This document shows positions 8,215 through 17,519 of a stretch of DNA of 64,000 nucleotides, one piece after another (the first letter of the stretch is position 1; each line of letters starts with the position of its first letter). Under the pieces are notes generated by a model. It was not told the DNA's origin, made no database searches, and saw only the letters and a list, made by a program, of their open reading frames with translations. The translations under genes and the position numbers were made by a program. This DNA comes from Lacticaseibacillus casei DSM 20011 = JCM 1134 = ATCC 393 (GTDB taxonomy: Bacteria; Bacillota; Bacilli; Lactobacillales; Lactobacillaceae): NCBI RefSeq assembly GCF_000829055.1, contig NZ_AP012544.1, positions 1,116,001 through 1,180,000 on the forward strand, written 5' to 3'.

Positions 8215-11200
8215 CGCAACAATTAGTGCCAGTCAGTTATCATTTGCGTAATTTTAATAAGTACGCCAAGTTGGACATGCAAGCAGCTGAAAATGGCAAT
8301 CTGACCTTGATCGGCGAAAATGCGGTCGGCAAAACAACGCTTGCCAACTGTTTCTTTCCAATGCTGATTGATGGTGCCATTACGACGCCATCGTTTAACC
8401 CGGCTAAGAACACGGAGAAGGTTTCGCAGAGTGCGAGTGTCCGCAATAGCAGTCGGGATACGCGGACTTTTGAATCAATGTTGCTCGGCTGGGGTCCGGG
8501 CGCCATGAAAGTGCGGACAGGTTATAGTTACGTTTTGATGCGCTCGGATCAGCGTCAAGTTATCTTAGGTCTTGGTGCGACGCGGGTGCAAGATGATCCG
8601 CGTAAGCCAACTTGGTGGTTTATTGTCATCGCGCCGAATCCCACTGGTGCGCTGGAGCTTCACACAACGGATGATGAAGGGAAAAGTCTCGATAAAAATC
8701 AATTCAAAGCTGCGAACGCCGCGTTGAGTGATCAACTGCATGTGTTTGATCGGCCGGAAGATTATCGAGAATTTGCGGCAACGCGGATTTATGGCTTCAG
8801 CGACGGCAAAGTACTAGGCCGTCTAGCAAATGCTTATCGTCTATTAGCCTCACCGACGTTGACTTCTGGCAATGAAAAGTTTGCACCGATTCTTGCGGCG
8901 TTAAAAGATGCCCAGGAAGGTATTGATGATATGGTGATTCGCCGGGTTGCTGATAGTCAGCGGCAGGTGAATACGTATCGTGGACTGTTAAAACGAATCA
9001 GCGAAGGCCAGCGGCGATTGAAGCAAATGAAGTCGCGGATCTTTTGGCATAACCTGAATCATCTTCAAGAGATTTTATTGGCACCGTATAGCCAGCGGTT
9101 TGCCCGAAATGCCGCCAACCAGGAAAAATTGACCCATACTCAGCAGGAAGTACAGGCTTATTCCGCACAACTGGCTGATTTAAATCAAGCGGTAACGGAG
9201 ATAACGGAGCAGGTTGAGCAATTGCGTAACGAAAAAGCCGAGCAGGATCAGCTGATTAAGCGCCGGGCGCAATACGAACAACAGATTAAAACCAGCCAGG
9301 CCGAATTGGATCGTTATCGGGAGACACAGGAAAAAGTCGCAGCATTGCAGCAACAGCTGACAACTTTGACCATTAAACATGACCGAATTAAACAACAGCT
9401 GGCTGATCATATTCAAACCCATCTTTCCCCAATCAGAGTCAAATTGCTTGCCTTGACCAGCACTTTGAACAACTTTTCCCAGGTGATGCAGGCTGATGAT
9501 TGGCAGGATATTGAAGCGGAGTTGGGCCATTACATTCATCAAGTTTCATCGGCAAAGGTTCAGTACGATGGACTTGAGGAGACGATCAACCGCCTTAGCG
9601 CCGATGTCGGTATTACCAAGCAGATGCAAGCGAAAATGGGAAGCGCCATTGATACACGAGTGCAGGGTTTTGGTAGCGGCCGGGTTCATGATGGCCTGCA
9701 GGAAGATAACCGTAGCATTCATGAAGCCGGCGCGGCACAAATGAACACGCAATATCAGCCTTTGCGTGACCAACAGTCAGCGATTCTGAAAAAACAGCCG
9801 GATTTGACTGTGATTTTGAAAGATCCAACTATTTTGTCCCAGTTGAAGGATCTGCGTAAACAGCTCAAACCACTGGTGCAGACTTTGCTTCGCATACAAT
9901 CGCTGTTAACTACTAATGAAAGCGAGCAAAAAGCCCAGCAAAGCAACCTTGATACTTGGTTAGACTTCTTTGATCCCGACTTTGACGAGGACGAGTTGGC
10001 GCAAATCATCGCGCGGCTGAAGGCCGAAAAAACGGCATTGAAAATTGATCCGGAATTACCGAAACGTTTGGCCGCGGCAGCTACCAAGCAAAGAAAGTTA
10101 ACCCAACAGTTGCAAAGCGTGGAAACCGAAATCGCCACCAGACAAGGTGTCATCAATACTTTGACTGGTACGATTAAAGCAGACACGACGCATTTAGCCA
10201 AAGAGTCGGCAGATGCTGCAGGGAAACTTAAAACGTTGATGCCCTATTTTCCAGAGGACGTTCACCTGACTGACATTGACGGGTTGTTGGCGTTTGCCAC
10301 AAGTAATCGCGCTAAAATTCGCAGCAGCAGTTATGCCGATATCAGTGATCAGATTGGTCGCCTGATTCACCGCCATGACGGTCACGGAGAGGATCAAAAT
10401 GCGCTTGATGCACTTTTTGCCGATCGCGGATTTCCTGCTGAAGCCAGTGCGATGCGCCAACAGCGTTCAGTCGCAGACAATGACTTGACCGTGGTGGCGT
10501 TTGACGTTAACAAAGCATTGAAACTTTTAGATGATGATCATGCTGCGGTGGAGAAAGCCTTGGCTGAGGAACAAAGCGGCAATGACATGGCTTATACGAC
10601 ATTTGTCCAGGCGGCAACGGCTGCCATCAGTGCACAGTACAATGTCATCACGACTTACAACCAGATTCTTGCGGCTGGGGCCGGTCATCAACACATCAAA
10701 TTGAAAGTCCGCTTGACGCCGATCAAGGGGATCGCACCAGAAGCCATCGAAGAAGCCTGTGATCCGCAGCGGCAACAACGACCGCACCTTAAAGCGTTGG
10801 TGACACAGCGCCTTGACCAACTTGCCAATGACACCGAGGTTTCGAATGACGATGAGGCGTTCTTTGCTGCTGCGCGAGACTTACTTGACACGCGCGAATG
10901 GTCTGATTTTGAGGTATTGATTCGGCGGCGTCAAAGCGGTGAAAACGATTTTGAAGTAGTGGACGATAAATTTGTCCAGTCCGGCGGTTCAGGCGCGGAA
11001 AAGGCGCAGGCGATGGTGTTACCACTCTTGCTGGTGCCGAAAATGGTTTTGCAACGGTCGAATCGTGCCGATGCACCGCATTTGGTCATGTTTGACGAGT
11101 TTGCCGATAAACTCGATCCGGAAACAGCTAAGTCTTTTGCCAAAACGATTGTTAATTTTGGCTTCAGCTTTATTGCCACCATGCCAAGCGGAGCGCAAAA

Positions 11201-11333
11201 CAAGCTTTTGGCAGACGGCGTCGACAACATTGTGTGGGACGTCATGGCCTCACCGCAGCAAGGCGACGGCCGCTTCCATTTAAATCGCGTTCAGCAGAAC
11301 TTTATTTGGAAAAAGGATGCCGATAATGATTGA
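8211..11333 (+). CDS. jetC: JetC-like SMC ATPase (MukB/MksB-type)
   Basis: Protein of 1040 residues with split ATPase head and long coiled coil. Walker A is GENAVGKT at residues 35-42. Heptad-rich coiled-coil segments run at about 285-470 and 580-730, separated by a hinge-like stretch rich in Gly and His. The ABC signature SGGSGAEKAQAM starts at residue 924, and Walker B is LVMFDEFADKLD with Asp962 and catalytic Glu963. All ATPase motifs are intact. No CxxC zinc hook is seen, which separates it from Rad50/SbcC. The start is TTG 8211 after AGAAGGAGC, overlapping the JetB stop. In Wadjet systems this motor extrudes plasmid DNA loops before JetD cuts. Confidence 0.8.
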   Translation: MTQQLVPVSYHLRNFNKYAKLDMQAAENGNLTLIGENAVGKTTLANCFFPMLIDGAITTPSFNPAKNTEKVSQSASVRNSSRDTRTFESMLLGWGPGAMKVRTGYSYVLMRSDQRQVILGLGATRVQDDPRKPTWWFIVIAPNPTGALELHTTDDEGKSLDKNQFKAANAALSDQLHVFDRPEDYREFAATRIYGFSDGKVLGRLANAYRLLASPTLTSGNEKFAPILAALKDAQEGIDDMVIRRVADSQRQVNTYRGLLKRISEGQRRLKQMKSRIFWHNLNHLQEILLAPYSQRFARNAANQEKLTHTQQEVQAYSAQLADLNQAVTEITEQVEQLRNEKAEQDQLIKRRAQYEQQIKTSQAELDRYRETQEKVAALQQQLTTLTIKHDRIKQQLADHIQTHLSPIRVKLLALTSTLNNFSQVMQADDWQDIEAELGHYIHQVSSAKVQYDGLEETINRLSADVGITKQMQAKMGSAIDTRVQGFGSGRVHDGLQEDNRSIHEAGAAQMNTQYQPLRDQQSAILKKQPDLTVILKDPTILSQLKDLRKQLKPLVQTLLRIQSLLTTNESEQKAQQSNLDTWLDFFDPDFDEDELAQIIARLKAEKTALKIDPELPKRLAAAATKQRKLTQQLQSVETEIATRQGVINTLTGTIKADTTHLAKESADAAGKLKTLMPYFPEDVHLTDIDGLLAFATSNRAKIRSSSYADISDQIGRLIHRHDGHGEDQNALDALFADRGFPAEASAMRQQRSVADNDLTVVAFDVNKALKLLDDDHAAVEKALAEEQSGNDMAYTTFVQAATAAISAQYNVITTYNQILAAGAGHQHIKLKVRLTPIKGIAPEAIEEACDPQRQQRPHLKALVTQRLDQLANDTEVSNDDEAFFAAARDLLDTREWSDFEVLIRRRQSGENDFEVVDDKFVQSGGSGAEKAQAMVLPLLLVPKMVLQRSNRADAPHLVMFDEFADKLDPETAKSFAKTIVNFGFSFIATMPSGAQNKLLADGVDNIVWDVMASPQQGDGRFHLNRVQQNFIWKKDADND

Positions 11334-11368
11334 GTCATGGATTAGTTAGGTGAGAGGGGATAGCAAGG

Positions 11369-12181
11369 ATGAGTCGTTACAGCGATGCTTTTGAGAGTCA
11401 GACAGGCCAAGTGGCACCGGAAAAAGCTGCACAACTAGATCGAGTGTTTGATCAAATTGCGCGCGGGAAAGCCTTGCCGCCTCGCGGACAACAGGCAGTC
11501 ACGCTGGGATTAACCGCTCATACGTTGAACGATCCGCACGAAGATCCGCCGCTTTTTGCCTATTATCGCTGGGTCATGACTCATTGTTTTCAGTACGGCC
11601 AAGTCAATGAACTGACGGCGCGCCTCATCGGAATGGCGTTTACCTCGGCTAATATTTTTGCGACCGACCTGCCTCAGCCGCTGACATTGAATCCCTGGCA
11701 GCTCAAACCAATGCTCGACTTTCCGTTGAAAAACACGCAGGCGGTGGTGATCGAAAACAATGGCGTCTTCGCGTTGCTGCATCAGGAACATCCGGACTGG
11801 CCATTAATTTTGCAATCCGGCAATGACTTCAATGATGTTTACGTTCAGCTTATTCAACGCCTCGAAGACCGCGGCATGTGTTATGCCTATCTAGGCGATC
11901 TCGACAGTAAAGGCGTTCAAATGGCCGATCAATTTGCGCGATTGCTAAAACAGACCGCTGCAAAAGACGTGGCGGCTTTACAGACACCTAAAGATGTTCG
12001 CATCTGGCTGGCCGATATGGGGAAAAAAGATCCACATCGTACTAGGAAATTAAAGGTCGTGACGCCTGTCTATCAGGCCGAGATGACAACGATCACGCTA
12101 TTTGGGAAGTTTATTGAGCAAGAGCAGCTGATGGGGATTTATGAGGAGCGGATTGGGCAGTGGCTGAAGACTAAGAATTAG
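11369..12181 (+). CDS. jetD: JetD-like Toprim nuclease, short form
   Basis: Protein of 270 residues. A Toprim/topoisomerase VI-A-like core is visible: Glu129 in VVIENNGVFALL, a Gly-Asn turn in LQSGNDFN, and the metal-binding pair Asp177-x-Asp179 in YAYLGDLDSKG. This resembles the DUF2220/DUF2399 class of JetD proteins, which act as DNA endonucleases. Classical JetD is nearer 390-400 residues with an N-terminal arm; here only about 120 residues precede the core. It begins 35 bases after jetC with GAGAGGGGA upstream, and ends before a strong terminator, closing the operon. Typing among Wadjet classes is not secure. Confidence 0.65.
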   Translation: MSRYSDAFESQTGQVAPEKAAQLDRVFDQIARGKALPPRGQQAVTLGLTAHTLNDPHEDPPLFAYYRWVMTHCFQYGQVNELTARLIGMAFTSANIFATDLPQPLTLNPWQLKPMLDFPLKNTQAVVIENNGVFALLHQEHPDWPLILQSGNDFNDVYVQLIQRLEDRGMCYAYLGDLDSKGVQMADQFARLLKQTAAKDVAALQTPKDVRIWLADMGKKDPHRTRKLKVVTPVYQAEMTTITLFGKFIEQEQLMGIYEERIGQWLKTKN

Positions 12182-12218
12182 AATTTTCTCTCAAAAATAA
12201 TAATCTTTGCAGATAATC

Positions 12219-12280
12219 GGTTCAGGTAATATAGAAGGTGACACTGTGTCACTCCCTATATTGTCTGAACCAATTTTTTT
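12219..12280 (+). terminator. rho-independent terminator of the jet operon
   Basis: 26-base arms (12219-12244 and 12246-12271, five mismatches, mostly G-U compatible) are followed by AATTTTTTT, 38 bases after the jetD stop. Confidence 0.85.
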
Positions 12281-12375
12281 GCCTTCAGGGTTAGCAGAAA
12301 TGGCGCTTTTGGCAAAATCTATTATTAACAGAAAAGCTGACAAATGATGGTCGGTTAAAATTGGGGGAGGAGCAT

Positions 12376-12423
12376 ATGACTAGAAAAAAACTTAAAAAAT
12401 TAGGCTCTGATGAACGCTCGTAA
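12376..12423 (+). pseudogene. 5' fragment of a small gene split by the IS30 element
   Basis: GGGGGAGGAGCAT precedes ATG 12376; the frame reads MTRKKLKKLGSDER and then meets a stop at 12421-12423 inside the insertion sequence. Removing the element and one copy of the 13-bp duplication joins SDER to the SDERFTFQATYAG of the fragment beginning at 13680, restoring one frame of about 170 residues. Confidence 0.8.
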
Positions 12424-13679
12424 ATTGCAAGAACAAGTTAGCCAGTCGTTGAGGACAATCCCAGAACAGGCCGTTATCAAATAGAAGTTGTGGCGCTAGA
12501 GAGACTACTGGGCCATGCGGCGAACGCGCCGAGCTTCGGCCTCAAAGTTTTGCTGGGGTGTGCAGTAGCCCTGTTGTTTGCGAGGCAACTGATTCAAGCG
12601 GTCTTGCGTGGCCTGCACTTGACTAGGGCTAATGTCATCTAGGGACATGCCCTTAGGGAAGTCCTGGCGGATCATCCGGTTATGTGCCTCGTTGGTGCCA
12701 CGGTCGCAGGACGTGTAAGGATGGGCGTAGAAGATCTCAGTTTCCGTCCCAGCAAAAGCAGTATTTAAGGCGGTGAACTCGGGTCCGTTGTCGGCTGTGA
12801 TGGTCTTGATGCAAGCTCCCCATTCGCGCTTGATTCCACGCAATGCATAGCTCACAGAGTCTGCATCTCGTCCTTCGATCAAGCGGAGAAGTTGGCAACG
12901 GGTCTTGCGCTCAATCAGAGTCAAGATGACGCTCTTCTTGCCATTGCGTTTACCGACAATGGTATCCATCTCCCAGTGACCGAACTGCCTGCGTCGTTCA
13001 ACGACCTTAGGCCGTTCCTCGATACTGCGGCCAGCCAGGCGCTTAGCCTTGGTGTGGTGCTGGTGAGAGGTCTTCCGCTTAGTCTTCTCCAACAGGTCGA
13101 TATTTCGAATCTCTAGGCGTTGGTCGTCAATGTACTGGTACAAAGTCGAGGCACAAACAAGCTCTTCAGGAGTAAACAGCTTGTGTCGCTTGGCATAGCC
13201 GATTGAAGCATCCGGCGACCATTTGTCCTGCTTAGCTCGCTGTACGTACCAGGCTAAGAAGACCTGTACGCTGGCGAACTTGTCAGGACGATGGCAGCTC
13301 AAGCGTGCAGTCTCGTAACGAGCCTGAGCAGCCTCTGGCAGGTATTGTCGATGGTAGACGCGCTTGCCATTACTCTTCTTGACCTGATCTACTGTACCTC
13401 GCTTGATTTCATTATTAATGGTCTGCGGGCAGACGCCAATTTCAGCAGCAATCCAACGATTGGACTTCCCAGCTTGGCGGAATCCGGCCACTTTTCCGCG
13501 CTCGAGTGATGTTAAGTGCTGACCTTTTTGGCGGTGTGTGCTATCCTGTTTCTGCATCAAGACAATATCCTCTTCCATTGTTTGTGTAGGAACTTCAATG
13601 ATACAGGATATCTGTTCTTGATGTTTTTTATTGTCCAAAAAATTTTGAGACAGTGGCTAACTTGATTCTAAAATGCGCG
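12419..13679 (-). mobile_element. IS30-family insertion sequence, copy 1
   Basis: Element of 1261 bp with imperfect 25-bp terminal inverted repeats (CGTAAATTGCAAGAACAAG at the left end; CGCGCATTTTAGAATCAAG at the right end on the other strand, both continuing TTAGCC). It is flanked by the 13-bp direct repeat TCTGATGAACGCT at 12406-12418 and 13680-13692, a clean target-site duplication. The same element sits at 18977-20237 in the opposite orientation, differing by at least three bases. The transposase reads away from tex, on the minus strand. Confidence 0.9.
12505..13578 (-). CDS. IS30-family transposase, copy 1
   Basis: DDE transposase of about 357 residues from ATG 13578 (a TTG at 13638 would add 20 residues but has no ribosome binding site). 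An N-terminal helix-turn-helix (HLTSLERGKVAGFRQAGKS and PQTINNEIKRG) precedes the catalytic core: Asp in WEMDTIVGKRNGK, Asp in TADNGPEF, Glu in GTNEAHNRMIRQDFPKG, with the DD(33)E spacing of IS30. Relative to the other copy it has Lys instead of Glu just after GKRNGK, next to the first catalytic Asp. The frame is intact, so it may be active. Confidence 0.9.
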   Translation of the reverse strand: MEEDIVLMQKQDSTHRQKGQHLTSLERGKVAGFRQAGKSNRWIAAEIGVCPQTINNEIKRGTVDQVKKSNGKRVYHRQYLPEAAQARYETARLSCHRPDKFASVQVFLAWYVQRAKQDKWSPDASIGYAKRHKLFTPEELVCASTLYQYIDDQRLEIRNIDLLEKTKRKTSHQHHTKAKRLAGRSIEERPKVVERRRQFGHWEMDTIVGKRNGKKSVILTLIERKTRCQLLRLIEGRDADSVSYALRGIKREWGACIKTITADNGPEFTALNTAFAGTETEIFYAHPYTSCDRGTNEAHNRMIRQDFPKGMSLDDISPSQVQATQDRLNQLPRKQQGYCTPQQNFEAEARRVRRMAQ

Positions 13680-14162
13680 TCTGATGAACGCTTCACGTTT
13701 CAGGCAACTTATGCCGGCATTGGGATGAAGCGGACGATGCGCGGGAAAATCAACACGCGCTTTTTGCCAACAATCTTGTTTGAACACGTTATGCTTGACG
13801 ATCAAGAGGTCACGGATCATCTTTGGCTCAATTATACGAAACAGTTTGCCGAATTGGGACTTTTAACCAAAGGCGAGATTATTCAATTCAATGCGCGCGT
13901 GCATCGGTATAAAAAGGGCTATGCAGCGGTTAAGGTTATTGACTACGGCTTGCAACGACCGACCAAAGTATCGATTATCGAGAGCTTGACCGACAATCGC
14001 GCTAAATTACCGCCGTTACCAGATGAGAAGAATGCCTTAATCGGGCTTATTATGAAAACCAATAAGGACACTTACCTCAAAAGCGGGCGTGGATTTGATC
14101 AGTGGTATGTCGATGAATATGACGCGTGGCTGCGGACCGAAAGCAACTCGACCAAGTACTGA
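13653..14162 (+). pseudogene. 3' part of the IS-split gene of unknown function
   Basis: From 13680 on the frame is the native gene (SDERFTFQATYAGIGMKR to ESNSTKY, 161 residues). It is beta-rich and basic (KINTRFLPTILFEHVML, NARVHRYKKGYAAVKV) and I do not recognise the family. The insertion supplies a possible in-frame GTG at 13653 within its terminal repeat, so a slightly altered protein (MANLILKCASDER...) could still be made, but no ribosome binding site is visible before that GTG. Hence I treat it as disrupted. It precedes tex by about 120 bp. Confidence 0.7.
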
Positions 14163-14280
14163 TCTTTTGCCGAAAATCAGTCAAAGTACGAATCCTTAAA
14201 AGAAAAACATCCGCAATTTTGGTAATATGGTACTTATTAAGTCAACAAGAAGCCAAGTAGAAATTGTGAGGAACGTTAAA

Positions 14281-16455
14281 TTGATTGAAGAACAAACTGT
14301 CCAGTTAATGCAACAGAGTTTAACCGACATCACCCATCACCAGATCAGCGCCGTTTTGAACCTGATGCAAGAAGGCAATACGGTGCCGTTTATTGCCCGT
14401 TATCGAAAGGAAATGACCGGCAGCCTCGACGAAGTGCAAATTCAGGCGATTGAGGAAGCGTACAAGCATGTGACGGCCTTGCAGGATCGCAAAGAGGCGG
14501 TGATCAAAAGCATTGCCGAGCAGGGAAAACTGACGCCTGAACTGGAGCGGCAGATTCACGCCAGCACGAAGCTTCAAGACGTCGAGGATATCTACTTACC
14601 ATACAAGCAGAAGCGGCAGACCAAGGCAACCATTGCTAAGGAGCGCGGGCTTGAACCGTTTGCGCGCTGGCTGCTGTCGTTTCCCACTGGCAGTTTGAAT
14701 GACGAAGCGCAGAAATATGTTAATCCTGATAAAGAGATTACGTCAGTGCAGGATGTTTTGGACGGAGCACACGAAATTCTGGCAGAAACGTTCAGCGAGA
14801 TTGCGGCCATTCGTAACTGGGTGCGCAATTTTACGATGCGAACCGGAATTATTCGCACCACGGTTAAAACCAAAGGCAAGGAACTAGACGAAAAAGGCGT
14901 TTATCAGCAGTTTTATGATTTTGAAGAAACCATCAAAAAAATGACTCCGACCCGAACCCTGGCCATTAACCGCGGCGAAAAAGAAAAAATTCTGACAGTC
15001 AAGGTGCAAGTCGATCCGGCTTCGGTTATGCAATATTTTCACTTTAAAATCATCGACAATCGTCCTGACAGCGAAGCAACGGCATTCATTGAAGACGCCT
15101 ATCAGGATGCTTATAAGCGGTTTGTCGGCCCGGCTATTGAGCGGGAAGTGCGCGGCACGTTAACGGTTGATGCTGAAGAAAAGTCGATTAAAGTATTCGG
15201 CCAGAACCTGTACAACTTGCTGATGCAGGCGCCGATTAAGGGCAAGGTTGTTCTTGGCTTTGACCCTGCCTATCGTACCGGTTGTAAGTTGGCGGTGGTT
15301 GATGAGAATGGCAAGTTTCTCGATAAAGCGGTCATCTATCCGCACAAACCGGCGCCGGAAAAGAAGCGCGAGGCAGCCGCGCCTGAGTTGATTGCGTTAC
15401 TTGAAAAGTACCAGGTAACCATGATCGCCATTGGTAATGGAACGGCGAGCCGTGAATCCGAACAGTTTGTTTCAAAAACGCTCAAGCAGATTAAGCGCGA
15501 TATTTACTATGTGATCGTGAATGAAGCCGGGGCATCGGTTTATTCTGCCAGTCAGGAGGCGCGTGATGAATTTCCTGATTTGCAGGTTGAACAGCGTAGC
15601 GCGATCAGCATTGCCCGCCGGCTTCAGGATCCGCTTGCCGAACTGGTGAAAATTGATCCCGAGTCAATCGGTGTTGGCCAGTATCAACATGATTTACCGA
15701 GTAAAGAGCTGGCTAATGAAGTAGATGCAGTCGTTGAACGCGCAGTTAACCGAGTTGGTGTGAACCTGAATACCGCTAGTTACCAGCTGTTGACGCGTAT
15801 TTCCGGTTTATCAAAAACAATCGCGCTCAATATTGTGCACTACCGGGATGAAAACGGTCGCTATAACAGTCGCACTGAGCTGAAGAAAGTACCGCGCTTG
15901 GGGCCGAAATCGTTTGAACAATCTGTCGGGTTTTTGCGGATCATTGGCGGTAAGCAGCCACTGGACAACACCGACATTCACCCAGAAAGTTATCCTGTTG
16001 CCAAAAAGATCTTAGCCGCAGCGGGTTTATCCGAATCAGACCTTGGCGATCAACAAGCGGTTGCCAAAGTCAGCAACGTTGACTTAGCACCATTCGTTAA
16101 TGAAGGCGTCGGTGCCGAAACACTTAAAGATATTGTCGCCAGCTTGCAGAATCCGGGCCGAGATTTGCGGGACAACATGGCGGCACCGATTTTACGCAAA
16201 GATGTCTTAACCATGGCGGATCTGAAGCCGGGGATGAAGCTGGAGGGAACCGTGCGCAATGTTGTTGATTTTGGCGCTTTTGTCGACATTGGGGTGAAAC
16301 ACGACGGCTTGGTCCATGTCTCCAAAATGGCCCGTAGATTCGTTCGCGATCCGAAAACCGTTGTGGCTATTGGCGATATTGTGGAAGTTTGGATCGAATC
16401 GGTGGACTTGGCTCGGGAACGCATTCAGTTATCAATGGTCGGCCCTGAGAAATAA
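14281..16455 (+). CDS. tex: Tex-family RNA-binding transcription accessory protein
   Basis: 724 residues, the usual Tex length. Recognisable parts in order: N-terminal helical Tex domain with NTVPFIARYRKEMTGSLDE; a YqgF/RNase H-like domain (VVLGFDPAYRTGCKLAVVDE, near residue 320); a helix-hairpin-helix pair (LNTASYQLLTRISGLS, KKVPRLGPKSFEQSVGFLRI); and a C-terminal S1 domain (LKPGMKLEGTVRNVVDFGAF, near 645). I start at TTG 14281, with GAGGA at 14267-14272. In other bacteria Tex binds RNA and the transcription complex; the exact role in lactobacilli is not known. The gene appears monocistronic with its own terminator. Confidence 0.9.
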   Translation: MIEEQTVQLMQQSLTDITHHQISAVLNLMQEGNTVPFIARYRKEMTGSLDEVQIQAIEEAYKHVTALQDRKEAVIKSIAEQGKLTPELERQIHASTKLQDVEDIYLPYKQKRQTKATIAKERGLEPFARWLLSFPTGSLNDEAQKYVNPDKEITSVQDVLDGAHEILAETFSEIAAIRNWVRNFTMRTGIIRTTVKTKGKELDEKGVYQQFYDFEETIKKMTPTRTLAINRGEKEKILTVKVQVDPASVMQYFHFKIIDNRPDSEATAFIEDAYQDAYKRFVGPAIEREVRGTLTVDAEEKSIKVFGQNLYNLLMQAPIKGKVVLGFDPAYRTGCKLAVVDENGKFLDKAVIYPHKPAPEKKREAAAPELIALLEKYQVTMIAIGNGTASRESEQFVSKTLKQIKRDIYYVIVNEAGASVYSASQEARDEFPDLQVEQRSAISIARRLQDPLAELVKIDPESIGVGQYQHDLPSKELANEVDAVVERAVNRVGVNLNTASYQLLTRISGLSKTIALNIVHYRDENGRYNSRTELKKVPRLGPKSFEQSVGFLRIIGGKQPLDNTDIHPESYPVAKKILAAAGLSESDLGDQQAVAKVSNVDLAPFVNEGVGAETLKDIVASLQNPGRDLRDNMAAPILRKDVLTMADLKPGMKLEGTVRNVVDFGAFVDIGVKHDGLVHVSKMARRFVRDPKTVVAIGDIVEVWIESVDLARERIQLSMVGPEK

Positions 16456-16507
16456 TCAATCATGATGGACAGCTTTTAGTATTTGTAAATTAGACAAGTT
16501 AGATGAA

Positions 16508-16549
16508 CGGATTGTCATCCCTGAGAATGGAGATGACAATCCGTTTTTT
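16508..16549 (+). terminator. rho-independent terminator after tex
   Basis: Perfect 12-bp stem CGGATTGTCATC / GATGACAATCCG (16508-16519, 16532-16543) followed by TTTTTT. Confidence 0.85.
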
Positions 16550-16769
16550 CGTAGCTAACCAAAAAAATTGGCTAAACATAACCCGACTTTGAAATGAATG
16601 CACATTTGGCCGATTTTGTAGAACTAGAAGGATACCGGCACAGAAAAGGTCTGTTATTTTATACAGTACAAGTCAAAAAGAATTTTCTGCCTTATATTAA
16701 ATTCTTGGTTGAAAATAATTATATAAAGATTAAAATACAAGAATATCTAAAATACAAGGAGCTGATAGA
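16550..16769. other. AT-rich intergenic region, no gene supported
   Basis: About 220 bases between the tex terminator and the amidotransferase gene. An open frame from 16594 crosses into the next gene without a ribosome binding site and looks spurious. AAGGAG near 16756 is the binding site for the gene at 16770. I see no other structure. Confidence 0.5.
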
Positions 16770-17519
16770 ATGCGACCGATTATCGCACTTACAGGTGATT
16801 CAATGGTCGCGCCTTCGCCTGTCATTAATCTAAATTACGCAGACATGGCGCCCAATATGATTAAAAACGCCATTGTGAAAGTTGGCGGTGCGCCCTTGAT
16901 TTTGCCTTATCCGGAAGATGATGCTGCTTCCGAAGCATTAGCACAACAGTATGTGGCTGTTTTCGACGGATTGGTTTTGCCAGGCGGACCGGATGTTGAC
17001 CCGACGTTTTATCATGAAGAACCTATTCAAGCCATGGGACGCGCGATTTATCAAAAGGATCGGTTTGAAATTGCCTTGATCAAGGCGACTTTAAAAGCAC
17101 AGAAACCGATTTTTGCCATTTGTCGTGGTATTCAAATTTTAAATGTGGCATTAGACGGAACGCTGTATCAAGACTTGCCGAGTCAAAATCCTGAAGCCAC
17201 GATTCGCCATTCACAAGCCGCGCCGGGACAGTGGCCAACGCATCATGTTGCGATTACGCCCGGTTCGCATTTAGCGTCATTGATGGGCACGAGCAGCTAT
17301 GTGAATTCCCGTCACCATCAAGCGGTCAAAGAGGTCGCGCCGGATTTGAAGGTAACCGCGCAGGCTCCTGATGGCGTGGTTGAAGCAGTGGAAAGCAAAG
17401 ATTCTGATTTGATTCTCGGGGTTCAGTGGCACCCGGAGAACATGTGGCCGAGTTTTCCTGACCAATTACCATTATTTAGCGACATTGTGAAACGTGCAGG
17501 AGGTGAGGCTCATGAATAA
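16770..17519 (+). CDS. class I glutamine amidotransferase-like hydrolase (peptidase C26)
   Basis: 249 residues, similar to gamma-glutamyl-gamma-aminobutyrate hydrolase (PuuD) and related peptidase C26 enzymes. The nucleophile elbow is FAICRGIQIL (Cys near 114), and the catalytic His-Glu pair is in GVQWHPENMW near 218-221; the oxyanion region VLPGGPDVDP is also present. It cleaves gamma-glutamyl bonds in this family; the natural substrate is unproven. Its stop overlaps the start of a permease gene by eight bases, so the pair may take up and hydrolyse a gamma-glutamyl or other amino compound. Confidence 0.85.
   Translation: MRPIIALTGDSMVAPSPVINLNYADMAPNMIKNAIVKVGGAPLILPYPEDDAASEALAQQYVAVFDGLVLPGGPDVDPTFYHEEPIQAMGRAIYQKDRFEIALIKATLKAQKPIFAICRGIQILNVALDGTLYQDLPSQNPEATIRHSQAAPGQWPTHHVAITPGSHLASLMGTSSYVNSRHHQAVKEVAPDLKVTAQAPDGVVEAVESKDSDLILGVQWHPENMWPSFPDQLPLFSDIVKRAGGEAHE

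Noticed and set aside
16594..16833. 79-residue open frame before the amidotransferase
   Set aside because: It lacks a ribosome binding site, overlaps the start of a clear gene in another frame and shows no recognisable features.
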